Part shown: piece by piece, positions 41,402 through 48,267 of the stretch
Position numbering within the stretch: the stretch's first letter is position 1
How the letters are laid out: every line of letters starts with the position of its first letter
Source of the DNA: Pseudonocardia lacus
GTDB lineage: Bacteria > Actinomycetota > Actinomycetes > Mycobacteriales > Pseudonocardiaceae
Reading direction: 5' to 3'
NCBI RefSeq assembly: GCF_018531445.1
Contig: NZ_JAHDTH010000010.1
Span: 1-64,000, forward strand
Length of the DNA: 64,000 bases
Notes under the pieces: generated by a model
Told to the model about the DNA's origin: nothing
Database searches by the model: none
Seen by the model: only the letters and a program-made list of their open reading frames with translations
Position numbers and translations under genes: made by a program

Positions 41402-43066
41402 CTACGACAGGACGGGGACGACCACGCGCGACGGGTGCGCCGCGTCGTGGAACACCTCGAACCGGCACGGGCGGACCGCGGTCGCCGCGCCCAGCGGCTC
41501 ACCGGTGCCGGGGTTGCGCGCGAACCGCGGGAACGCCCCGCCGCTGACCTGCACCCGCAGCCGGTGCCCCGCCCGGAAGCGGTAGGCGGTGGGGAACAGC
41601 TCCACGTCGACGGCCAGGACACCGTCCCCGCCGACGGTGACGTCGGCCGCGGGGACCGTGCGGGGGTCGAGGCGGCGGATGCCGTCGACGACGTTGCGCG
41701 AGACCCCGTCGGCGTCGACGTCGCAGAGCCGGACGAACACGTCGGCGTGCTCCAGTTCGGGGCGCACGTGCACCAGCGCGCGCACCGGCCCGACGACGTC
41801 GAGGTCGGCGGCGAGCACCGGCCCGGTGAAGACGAGCACGTCGGGGCGCTGCTCGACGGCGCGGTTGTCGGCCTGCTTGCCCGGCGGGCTGAGCAGCGGG
41901 CCGCCCACCGTCGGGGTCGGGTCGGCGGGGTCGTAGGTGAACCGGCTGGGCTCGGCGTCGGTCGTCGGGGCCTGCTCGTCGAGCCCGCCCGCGGCGCGCA
42001 GGTGGTGCTCGACCGGCCGGCTGCGCGCGGGCGGCCAGGTCTCGGACTCGATCCATCGGCCCGCGTGCTGCAGGTGCAGCCGCACGGGCGCGCCGGTGGG
42101 GGCCGGGCCGTCCTGCAGGTGGTGGCGCAGCCAGGCGACGTCGGTGCGGACGATCTCCCGCAGCTCGCCGGGCTCGGCGTGCAGCCACGGCCCGACGGCG
42201 ATCCGGGCGGGCACGCCCGCCTCGCGCAACCGGGCGTAGTCCTTCAGCTGCTCGGCGGCGAACAGGTCCCACCAGCCGGTCACCATGCTCACCGGCGGCA
42301 TCCGGGACAGCTCGGCGCGCTCGTGGTCGGCGACCGACCAGAACTCGTCACCGGGCTCGGCGTGGGAGGTGAAGTCGCGCCAGAAGGCCACCGGCGCCCG
42401 GGCGACGGCCGTATCGGCGGCCTGCAGCGGCAGGCTGCGCAGCGCCCGGCGCAGGCGGGCGTCGACCCGCGGGTTCGGCACCGGCGCGGGCAGCCCGCCC
42501 GCCTCCTGGCGGCCGATCTGGGCCGACCAGTTCAGGGCGTTGTGCAGCCCCGGCGCGCCGTGGTCGTAGAACGCCGCGGTGATCCGCGCCGCGGTGATGT
42601 GCGGGGAGACCGAGACCAGCGGCGGGTCGGCGTAGGGCGCGACGGCCCACTGCGTGTGCCCGAAGTAGCTGCCGCCGGTCATCGCGACCCGCCCGTCGCA
42701 CCAGGGCTGCGCGCGCAGCCACGCCACGGTGGCCAGGCCGTCCTCGTGCTCGGTGGTGAAGGGCCGGAAGTGGCCGCCGGAGCCGAACGTGCCGCGGGTG
42801 GATTGCACGAACACCTGGAACCCCCGGCGGGCGAACGGGGCGGCGAACGCCTGCGCGATCAGCCCGGCCCGGCCGTAGGGCAGGCGGACGAGCACCACCG
42901 GCAGGGCGTCGGCGGCCCGGCTCGGGCGGTACAGGTCGCCGAGCAGCGACACCCCGTCGGGCATGGGGACGGCGACGTCGTGGCGCACCGAGTAGGGGGT
43001 GGCCCGCAGCGGCAGCCCGAACGCGGCGTCGGCGATCAGGCCGCCCAGCCTCGACAGCACGCTCAC
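41402..43066 (-). CDS. CocE/NonD-family hydrolase (X-Pro dipeptidyl-peptidase-like)
   Basis: A 554-residue CocE/NonD hydrolase. The alpha/beta hydrolase core has the nucleophile in MTGGSYFGHTQW, Asp in GWWDLF and His in GPWLHAE. The C-terminal jelly-roll domain (about 400-554) has AVDVELFPTAYRFRAGHRLRVQ. Relatives cleave cocaine esters, glutaryl-7-ACA or X-Pro peptides, so ester or amide hydrolysis is expected. GTG 43066 has GAGGTGGG nearby; a second GTG at 43060 is possible. It is convergent with the PxpC operon and divergent from the luciferase-like gene. Confidence 0.85.
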   Translation of the reverse strand: MSVLSRLGGLIADAAFGLPLRATPYSVRHDVAVPMPDGVSLLGDLYRPSRAADALPVVLVRLPYGRAGLIAQAFAAPFARRGFQVFVQSTRGTFGSGGHFRPFTTEHEDGLATVAWLRAQPWCDGRVAMTGGSYFGHTQWAVAPYADPPLVSVSPHITAARITAAFYDHGAPGLHNALNWSAQIGRQEAGGLPAPVPNPRVDARLRRALRSLPLQAADTAVARAPVAFWRDFTSHAEPGDEFWSVADHERAELSRMPPVSMVTGWWDLFAAEQLKDYARLREAGVPARIAVGPWLHAEPGELREIVRTDVAWLRHHLQDGPAPTGAPVRLHLQHAGRWIESETWPPARSRPVEHHLRAAGGLDEQAPTTDAEPSRFTYDPADPTPTVGGPLLSPPGKQADNRAVEQRPDVLVFTGPVLAADLDVVGPVRALVHVRPELEHADVFVRLCDVDADGVSRNVVDGIRRLDPRTVPAADVTVGGDGVLAVDVELFPTAYRFRAGHRLRVQVSGGAFPRFARNPGTGEPLGAATAVRPCRFEVFHDAAHPSRVVVPVLS

Positions 43067-43188
43067 CGGTCGCCCACCTCGCGGTTCATGATGACCTCGC
43101 CCCTGCCGTCGCTCCGGATCTTCGCAGGATATCCGCGGTGCCGACGTCGGCGGTGCGTCCGCCGCCGGGGTGTTGCCATGCTGTACCG

Positions 43189-44037
43189 GTGACGGCGCCG
43201 ATGAAGTACGCCCTGTACGCCCTGCACCGCGGTGCGAACGTGCAGCCGGACCGGCTCGCCGGGACGGCCCGGCGGGTGGAGGACCTCGGGTTCGAGTCGC
43301 TGTGGGTGGGCGATCACATCGCGCTGCCCGACGACGCACCCGACAGCTCCACCGAGCCCCGGCTCGAAGCGCTCACCGTCCTGACGTACCTGGCCGCGGT
43401 GACCGAGCGGGTCCGGCTCGGGGTGGGGGTGCTGGTGCTGCCCCAGCGCCAGCCCGTGCTGCTGGCCAAGCAGCTCACCTCGCTGGACGTGCTGTCGGGC
43501 GGGCGGCTCGTCGTCGGGATCGGCGTCGGGTACGTCGAGGCGGAGCTGGCGGCCTTCGGGGTCGGCCGGGCCGACCGGGCCGCGATGACCGACGAGCACC
43601 TCGACGTCGTGCTCGGGCTGTGGCGCCACGACCGCGACCACGACGGGCGCTTCGTGTCGCTGCACGGGGTCGTCCAGCACCCGGGGCCGGTCCAGCGCCC
43701 GCACCCGCCGATCGTGGTCGGCGGGCACGTGCGGGCGGCGATCGAGCGGGCGGCCCGGGTCGGGGACGGGTGGTTCGGGTGGGAGCTGACCCCGGACCAG
43801 GCCGGCGAGGCCGTCGCCCGGCTCGACGAGGCGCGCCGGCGGCTGCGGGGCGCCGACGCCCCCCGGCTGGAGATCACGATCACCCCGCCCGACCCGTTCG
43901 TCACCCCCGACGACGCCCGCCGCTACGCCGAGGCGGGCGTGGACCGGCTGGTCCTGGTCCCCGGCGAGATGACCGCCGCGGGCACCGACGCGGTGATCGA
44001 CCACGCCGCGGCCCACCTCCTCCGGCACGGGGCGTAG
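43189..44037 (+). CDS. Luciferase-like (LLM class, F420-type) oxidoreductase
   Basis: A 282-residue LLM-class protein of the TIGR03619-like F420 group: FESLWVGDHIALP, VRLGVGVLVLPQRQPVLLAKQ, LDVLSGGRLVVGIGVGY, HPPIVVGGH and AARVGDGWFGW. Such enzymes use F420 or FMN to oxidise or reduce small substrates. GTG 43189 or ATG 43201 may be the start. This is the last gene before the low-GC island. Confidence 0.85.
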   Translation: MTAPMKYALYALHRGANVQPDRLAGTARRVEDLGFESLWVGDHIALPDDAPDSSTEPRLEALTVLTYLAAVTERVRLGVGVLVLPQRQPVLLAKQLTSLDVLSGGRLVVGIGVGYVEAELAAFGVGRADRAAMTDEHLDVVLGLWRHDRDHDGRFVSLHGVVQHPGPVQRPHPPIVVGGHVRAAIERAARVGDGWFGWELTPDQAGEAVARLDEARRRLRGADAPRLEITITPPDPFVTPDDARRYAEAGVDRLVLVPGEMTAAGTDAVIDHAAAHLLRHGA

Positions 44038-44269
44038 CACGATGCGGGGTGAGCGAGACGACTCTCGCTCGACCAGTCAAGGCTCGCCTCAACACACTTT
44101 GACGCCCGGTGACGCCACGCGCACTCATGCCTCACCAGCATCGACTATGTCACTCGGAAGGAGCAGGAAGGACGGTGATCGCCCGCCGAGGGCCCACACG
44201 GCGCATGATCAGGGCTCACAGGGAAACCGAGCGACAGCCCTGATAGACTCGAACACTTGTTCCTCGTGG

Positions 44270-44308
44270 CACATGTTGTGGCCAGGGCCCCACGCGCCAC
44301 AACATGTG
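44270..44308. repeat. 12-bp perfect inverted repeat
   Basis: CACATGTTGTGG (44270-44281) and CCACAACATGTG (44297-44308) are perfect complements around a 15-base spacer. It could be an operator, a recombination site or an RNA hairpin. It lies about 190 bases upstream of the YjzC-like gene. Confidence 0.65.
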
Positions 44309-44443
44309 GGGGATGTCGGCCCCGTGCGGTATGATCGACACGAGCAAGCAAAGACCCCGACCGGGGTCTGACTGCCCAGTCGGGGCCGGAGTTGCCTGGT
44401 AAGCCTCTCCACCCTACAACGGGTTGTGGCTGGATGACGGTGT

Positions 44444-44484
44444 CCTCCCTCACCTGTGGCTGGTCGTCCAGCTCGGGAGGGAGG
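44444..44484 (+). promoter_or_regulatory. Hairpin covering the ribosome binding site of the YjzC-like gene
   Basis: CCTCCCTC (44444-44451) is complementary to GAGGGAGG (44477-44484), which contains the Shine-Dalgarno sequence 8 bases before ATG 44493. The 25-base loop has its own small stem (CTGG-TCGT-CCAG, 44459-44470). Folding would block translation, so this may be a translational switch. Confidence 0.45.
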
Positions 44485-44492
44485 TGTTGGCC

Positions 44493-44663
44493 ATGGCAAA
44501 GGGCAAGGGCATCAAGCCTGGGACTCCGGCGCCGAAGTCGGGACAGTATCGGCCGACTGGCGGCGGTTCAGAAGTGACAGCCATTCAGGGTAAGCCGCTG
44601 CCGCCATCGAGTGCGCCGGGTAAGACCTGGCAGCTCGTCGACAAGACCAAGCACAAGAAGTAG
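44493..44663 (+). CDS. YjzC-like small protein
   Basis: A 56-residue basic protein: KPGTPAPKSGQYRPTGGG, then GKPLPP and KTWQLVDKTKHKK. The KPG-APKSGQY opening and the GKPLPP...VDKTKHK ending match the YjzC-like family of small proteins of unknown function, which are often found in mobile regions. ATG 44493 is chosen over an upstream in-frame ATG (44424) because a strong GAGGGAGG site precedes it. A terminator hairpin follows at once, so it is a single-gene unit. Confidence 0.7.
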   Translation: MAKGKGIKPGTPAPKSGQYRPTGGGSEVTAIQGKPLPPSSAPGKTWQLVDKTKHKK

Positions 44664-44670
44664 TTGAGTC

Positions 44671-44711
44671 GGGCCTGATGGCGCTTCTACCGTCAAGGTG
44701 TCATCAGGCCC
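44671..44711 (+). terminator. Terminator hairpin after the YjzC-like gene
   Basis: GGGCCTGATG (44671-44680) and CATCAGGCCC (44702-44711) form a perfect 10-bp stem with a 21-base loop, starting 7 bases past the stop codon and followed by TCTCTC. Confidence 0.6.
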
Positions 44712-44739
44712 TCTCTCACGCCGGGAGCAGTGTCGGGAG

Positions 44740-44756
44740 CCTAAGCGTCGCTTAGG
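44740..44756. promoter_or_regulatory. 17-bp palindrome upstream of the unknown 220-residue gene
   Basis: CCTAAGCG-T-CGCTTAGG is a perfect odd palindrome about 150 bases before ATG 44906. A possible promoter for that gene is TTGTCA (44872-44877), a 17-base spacer and TAGAGG (44895-44900). The palindrome could be an operator; nothing else marks it. Confidence 0.4.
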
Positions 44757-44905
44757 AGGGGTTGCCTCGACTCCGTTGAAGGCGGAACTCGTTCGAGGTG
44801 CGTGCGAATTGCCTCTCAGGCGATTCGCTATCAGCATCGCAGATTGGTTCGCGCTAACGCATTCAGGCAAATTGTCAGATTACATGACGTACGTTAGAGG
44901 TCACC

Positions 44906-45568
44906 ATGACAGGCCAGCCGCTCGACGGCGCTAGGGCGCTACTAGCGGACAGCGCTTCTGAAATCGGAAAGGTTCGCGAACTGTTGCACTTTTCTCTCAA
45001 GCGCCGGAATGTGGCTGACGAAAGCGAGCTTGCTAAGATTCAGGTCAAGGTCAAGAACATACTTGAGAACCAGCGGTCCGCCTTGGAGTACATTGCGCAC
45101 GAGGCTGTCGGCCACTTTGGTGAGTCGGGAAAGCGAAGCTACTACCCGCTTGCTCCGACGCCATCTGAATGGCTGAAGGTCATGAGAAAGAATCTACCGG
45201 GTGTCGAGTCCTCCAGGCCAGACGTTACCGCTCTTTTCGAGAAGCATCAACCTTATCAACCTGGACATGAGTGGATGATGAAACTTTCCGCTCAAGTCAA
45301 CGATCTTAAGCACAAGCGGTTGGTTCCGCATGTACTGGATGAGATTCCATTCATTGATGTCGGACTGCCGGGCGGCATGAGTATCCGAGTTCCCGCTGAA
45401 CTGGCCTCGGAGAATGTAGATGTTGCGCCGGGTGTGGCCGTTAAGCGGATGACCGCCGTTCGCTGGACATTCGATGGAACGGATCTCGGAGTGAGGCGCA
45501 CACTTGACGAGGCGCAGGAAATTGTTACCGCAGTTGTAGACGATTTTGCGGTGTATCTCAACTGGTAA
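44906..45568 (+). CDS. Unknown protein of foreign composition
   Basis: A 220-residue soluble protein that I do not recognise. The N-terminal 75 residues are helical (SEIGKVRELLHFSLKRRN; AKIQVKVKNILENQRSALEYIAHEA). The C-terminal half has beta-strand character (PGGMSIRVPAELA; AVRWTFDGTDLGVRRTLDEA). The helix pair with ENQRSALEYIA is reminiscent of HEPN-like helical proteins found in defence loci, but no RxxxxH motif is evident, so this is only a hint. GC content near 50-55 percent and codon use differ sharply from the rest of the window, indicating recent transfer. GAGG lies before ATG 44906. Confidence 0.65.
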   Translation: MTGQPLDGARALLADSASEIGKVRELLHFSLKRRNVADESELAKIQVKVKNILENQRSALEYIAHEAVGHFGESGKRSYYPLAPTPSEWLKVMRKNLPGVESSRPDVTALFEKHQPYQPGHEWMMKLSAQVNDLKHKRLVPHVLDEIPFIDVGLPGGMSIRVPAELASENVDVAPGVAVKRMTAVRWTFDGTDLGVRRTLDEAQEIVTAVVDDFAVYLNW

Positions 45569-45687
45569 TCGAACAAGTAACGCCGAACGCCGACGTCTGC
45601 CGACCGGTGGGGTTGCACTCGCGTATGCCTTGCGGTTCCTCAGTAGCGTCTTGGCGTGCCGCTGTACTTCGTGAGATAGTCGGCGAC

Positions 45688-46896
45688 GTGGCGCCAGCAA
45701 CGACCGGACAGCGCATTGCTGCGTACCGTCGTCGACGAGGGCTTAGCCAGGCCGCGCTTGCAGGCTTGGTGGGGCGGTCCGAGTCGTGGCTTTCGCAGGT
45801 TGAGCGCGGAGTACGGTCGGTTGATCGTCTTTCGGTTCTGCTCGACATGGCGAACGTGCTTCACGTCGACGTGGAGGCCCTGACGGGTCGTTCGTGGCAG
45901 TACGCTCCGAACGGAACGACGCTCATCGACGATCTTGACAGCATCCGCCGGGTGCTTGTCCGCTATACCGCCTTGACCGGCGCGGTCGACAGTGATGACC
46001 CGCTGTCGGCGGACGCTCTGCACGCCCGCGCAGCGGACATCCACATGCAGTACCAGGCCGCGAATTACAGTCGGGTGATCCGGGAGCTGCCCGAGCTGCT
46101 CGTCGCCGCCGATCAGGTTCACATCGCCGCGAACGGCGACGGTGGGCAGCTCTTGGGCTACGTCTCGGTCTACGTGGCCGGTGCCAAGCTGTTGACCAAG
46201 CTCGGATCTGCCGACCTTGCGGCGGTCGCCGCCGACCGGGCCGCGATGACGGCCGGAACGCTCGACTCGTTCGCCGCGCAAGGCATGGCGATCTATCAGG
46301 TCGTGTGCGCGTTGCTGCGGTCGGACCGGACCGATGAGGCGGAGACATTGGCCGTCACGATGGCGGAGCGGCTGACTCCGCGCGTGCGCGCCGATGACCC
46401 GTCCCTGCTGTCGATTACGGGTGCGCTGTGGCTGATCGCGGCCGTGATCGCGGCTCGCCGGACCGACCGGGCACAGGCATGGGCGCGACTCGACCACGCC
46501 GAGACCCTCGCCGGAACACTCGGGACCGACGCAAACCATGCCTGGACCGCCTTCGGGCCGACCAACGTGGCGATCCACCGGGTGTCCGTCGCCGCCGAAC
46601 TCGGTGACCCAGCCGAAGCGCTCGCCGCCGCGAGTGCGGTCGACATCGGACGGCTGCCGCCCGGTTTGAGCAGTCGTCGTGCGCAGGTGAATCTTGATCT
46701 GGCATGGGCGCAGTCGCAGCGCAAGCGCGATGCGGAGGCAACGTTGCACCTGTTGGAGGCGGAGCGAGCGGCGCCGGAGGCGATCCGCTACAACGTGATG
46801 GCCCGTGAGACCCTGCGCGAGATGCTGGGGCGGCAGCGGAAGAAGCCTTCCCGGACGCTGACCGACCTGGCCGCCCGCGCTGGAGCCCTGGAGTAG
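45688..46896 (+). CDS. XRE-family regulator with TPR-like C-terminus
   Basis: About 402 residues. The N-terminus is an XRE helix-turn-helix (GQRIAAYRRRRGLSQAALA; SESWLSQVERG). The rest is helical and TPR-like, with ARAADIHMQYQAANYSRVI, AAVAADRAAMTAG and AEATLHLLEAERAAPEAIR. This layout is common in actinobacteria, where it often accompanies the small flavoprotein found next here. GTG 45688 (VAPATTGQRIAAY) is chosen because it starts just before the HTH; the frame is open from 45607. The flavoprotein gene begins 7 bases after the stop. Confidence 0.85.
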   Translation: MAPATTGQRIAAYRRRRGLSQAALAGLVGRSESWLSQVERGVRSVDRLSVLLDMANVLHVDVEALTGRSWQYAPNGTTLIDDLDSIRRVLVRYTALTGAVDSDDPLSADALHARAADIHMQYQAANYSRVIRELPELLVAADQVHIAANGDGGQLLGYVSVYVAGAKLLTKLGSADLAAVAADRAAMTAGTLDSFAAQGMAIYQVVCALLRSDRTDEAETLAVTMAERLTPRVRADDPSLLSITGALWLIAAVIAARRTDRAQAWARLDHAETLAGTLGTDANHAWTAFGPTNVAIHRVSVAAELGDPAEALAAASAVDIGRLPPGLSSRRAQVNLDLAWAQSQRKRDAEATLHLLEAERAAPEAIRYNVMARETLREMLGRQRKKPSRTLTDLAARAGALE

Positions 46897-46903
46897 CTAC
46901 ACC

Positions 46904-47464
46904 GTGACCAACGCCGCCACCGACGTTCTGACGCTGGTCGTGTGCGGTGCTCCTCTCGCCGCCCGGGCGTCCGACGTCGCCGCGGCGCTTGGCGCGATCG
47001 GCTGGACCGTCACCGTAGTCGCGTCACCGGCGTCGCAGGGCTGGCTGGACGTCGATGCCATCCAGGTCGTGACCGGTCGCCCCGTGCTGTTCGAGCAGCG
47101 CGACGCTCACCAGGCCAGCGGACCGCGACCGGCCGCCGTGGTCGCCTGCCCGCTGACGATGAACACCGCAAGCAAGGCAGGAACCGCGATCATGGACACC
47201 TACGCCGCCGGGGTCCTCGTCGACGCTCTCGCCGTCGGTACGCCGCTGACACTCGTGCTCATGGTCAGCGACCGGCTGTGGCGGCATCCAGCCTGGTTGG
47301 GTCACCTCGCCACGCTCGGCAAGGCTGGCGCGCGGTTCGTGAGCCCGACCACGGGGCTGGTCAGCGAGCCCGAACCCGTACGGTCTGGCACTGGCCCGGA
47401 GGTGGTCGCCGGGTTCGACCCGGCCGCTCTGGCCAGGACCGTCGGCGCTCCGCGCCGCTCCTGA
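46904..47464 (+). CDS. Flavoprotein domain protein (PPC-decarboxylase-like)
   Basis: A 186-residue flavoprotein-fold protein: LTLVVCGAPLAARASDVAAAL, WTVTVVASPASQGWLD, and CPLTMNTASKAGTAIMDTY, the last being the FMN-binding stretch typical of the phosphopantothenoylcysteine-decarboxylase fold. Housekeeping CoaBC is longer and elsewhere, so this is an accessory flavoprotein, usually paired with an XRE-TPR regulator. GTG 46904. A strong hairpin follows at 47477. Confidence 0.75.
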   Translation: MTNAATDVLTLVVCGAPLAARASDVAAALGAIGWTVTVVASPASQGWLDVDAIQVVTGRPVLFEQRDAHQASGPRPAAVVACPLTMNTASKAGTAIMDTYAAGVLVDALAVGTPLTLVLMVSDRLWRHPAWLGHLATLGKAGARFVSPTTGLVSEPEPVRSGTGPEVVAGFDPAALARTVGAPRRS

Positions 47465-47476
47465 CCGATCATCGTT

Positions 47477-47498
47477 CACCCGCACTTTTGTGCGGGTG
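47477..47498 (+). terminator. Terminator hairpin after the flavoprotein gene
   Basis: CACCCGCAC, a TTTT loop and GTGCGGGTG form a perfect 9-bp stem 12 bases after the stop codon. Confidence 0.65.
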
Positions 47499-47569
47499 GT
47501 AGTCGCGTGCGTACTGCGAGTGCATATCAGCGGTTGCTTCTCCTGCGTCACCGACCAGGAGAACCAACC

Positions 47570-48100
47570 ATGAAGCTGATCCTCGACAACTCACAGATCA
47601 CCGACGGATCTCGCCTTCTCACCGGCGGAGCGGGACACGTCCTCTACCACCGGGATGCCGTGCCGCTGGGGCCGTTCGACGCGGATCCGCTGGACCTGTG
47701 GCAGCTTCTCGGCGGAGCGGCCGGGATGTCCGGGCCCGACCTGCGGGCACGGGCCGCCACGTGGCTGCTCGGCGCCCTGGAGGGCGCCGGAGTGGACATC
47801 CGAGCGTTCGACAGGGGAGCCGTGCGGCTGCTGACCGGAGACACCGGAGTCCCGGAGATCCAGGTCATCGCGGGCTGGATCGCCCGCGCCAAGCGAGCAA
47901 AGCCCGGTCGGCTGTCCATGCCGGACTACAGACGCACGCCCACCGAGCGGCTGCTCGATGCGCTCGATCAGGCCGGGGTGAGGCTCGGCAGCTACGACGC
48001 TCACCTGCCCCGGTTCCTCGCCGAGGACTACGGACCGCGCACGGTTCGCGCGGTCGCGGGATGGCTCGGCCGTACCGGGCGGCGCGAGGAGCGCGGATGA
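47570..48100 (+). CDS. Unknown island protein
   Basis: A 176-residue protein, not recognised. It contains two similar blocks: DLRARAATWLLGALEGAGVDIRAFD and PTERLLDALDQAGVRLGSYD, each followed by a VRxxAGW-type end (VIAGWIARAKRA; AVAGWLGRTGRR). This suggests an internal duplication of about 60-70 residues. ATG 47570 is preceded by CAGGAGAA. Its stop overlaps the ATG of the decayed GntR gene (ATGA), so the two once formed an operon. Confidence 0.65.
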   Translation: MKLILDNSQITDGSRLLTGGAGHVLYHRDAVPLGPFDADPLDLWQLLGGAAGMSGPDLRARAATWLLGALEGAGVDIRAFDRGAVRLLTGDTGVPEIQVIAGWIARAKRAKPGRLSMPDYRRTPTERLLDALDQAGVRLGSYDAHLPRFLAEDYGPRTVRAVAGWLGRTGRREERG

Positions 48101-48252
48101 TCACGTTCGGCTGGAGCAGGACTCCGGGTTGTCGCCCTACCTGCGACTGGTCCGCCAGGTTCGCCAGGGACTGCGTTGGGGTTGCTACGCAAGGGCGATC
48201 AGTTACCAACAGTCAAGGCACTGTCCAGGCTCGCCATAAACCAGAACACCGT
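48097..48252 (+). pseudogene. Decayed GntR-family (YtrA-like) regulator, N-terminal fragment
   Basis: Starting at ATG 48097 (ITF), the sequence reads in pieces as a YtrA-like GntR regulator: RLEQDSGLSPYLRLVRQVRQGLRWG in one frame, then LLRKGDQLPTVKALSRL and AINQNTV in another. Two single-base deletions (near 48108 and near 48181) explain the frame changes. After NTV (about 48252) the homology ends abruptly, in the middle of the helix-turn-helix domain, right next to the core gene at 48268. The whole effector half is missing. Confidence 0.7.
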
Positions 48253-48267
48253 AGGCGTCCCCGCGGG

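Larger units (their letters stand above)
44038..44492. other. Gene-free left part of the island, with structured leader
   Basis: I see no gene in these 455 bases. The DNA changes from the very high GC of the preceding gene to a more mixed composition. The stretch holds a 12-bp inverted repeat (44270-44308), two overlapping GC hairpins built on GACCCCGACCGGGGTC (44353-44368) and GTCGGGGC (44379-44386), and a stem that hides the next gene's ribosome binding site (44444-44484). Confidence 0.6.

Noticed and set aside
44038-44492. tRNA gene as an island attachment site
   Set aside because: I found no cloverleaf or CCA-end pattern; the hairpins present do not form tRNA arms.
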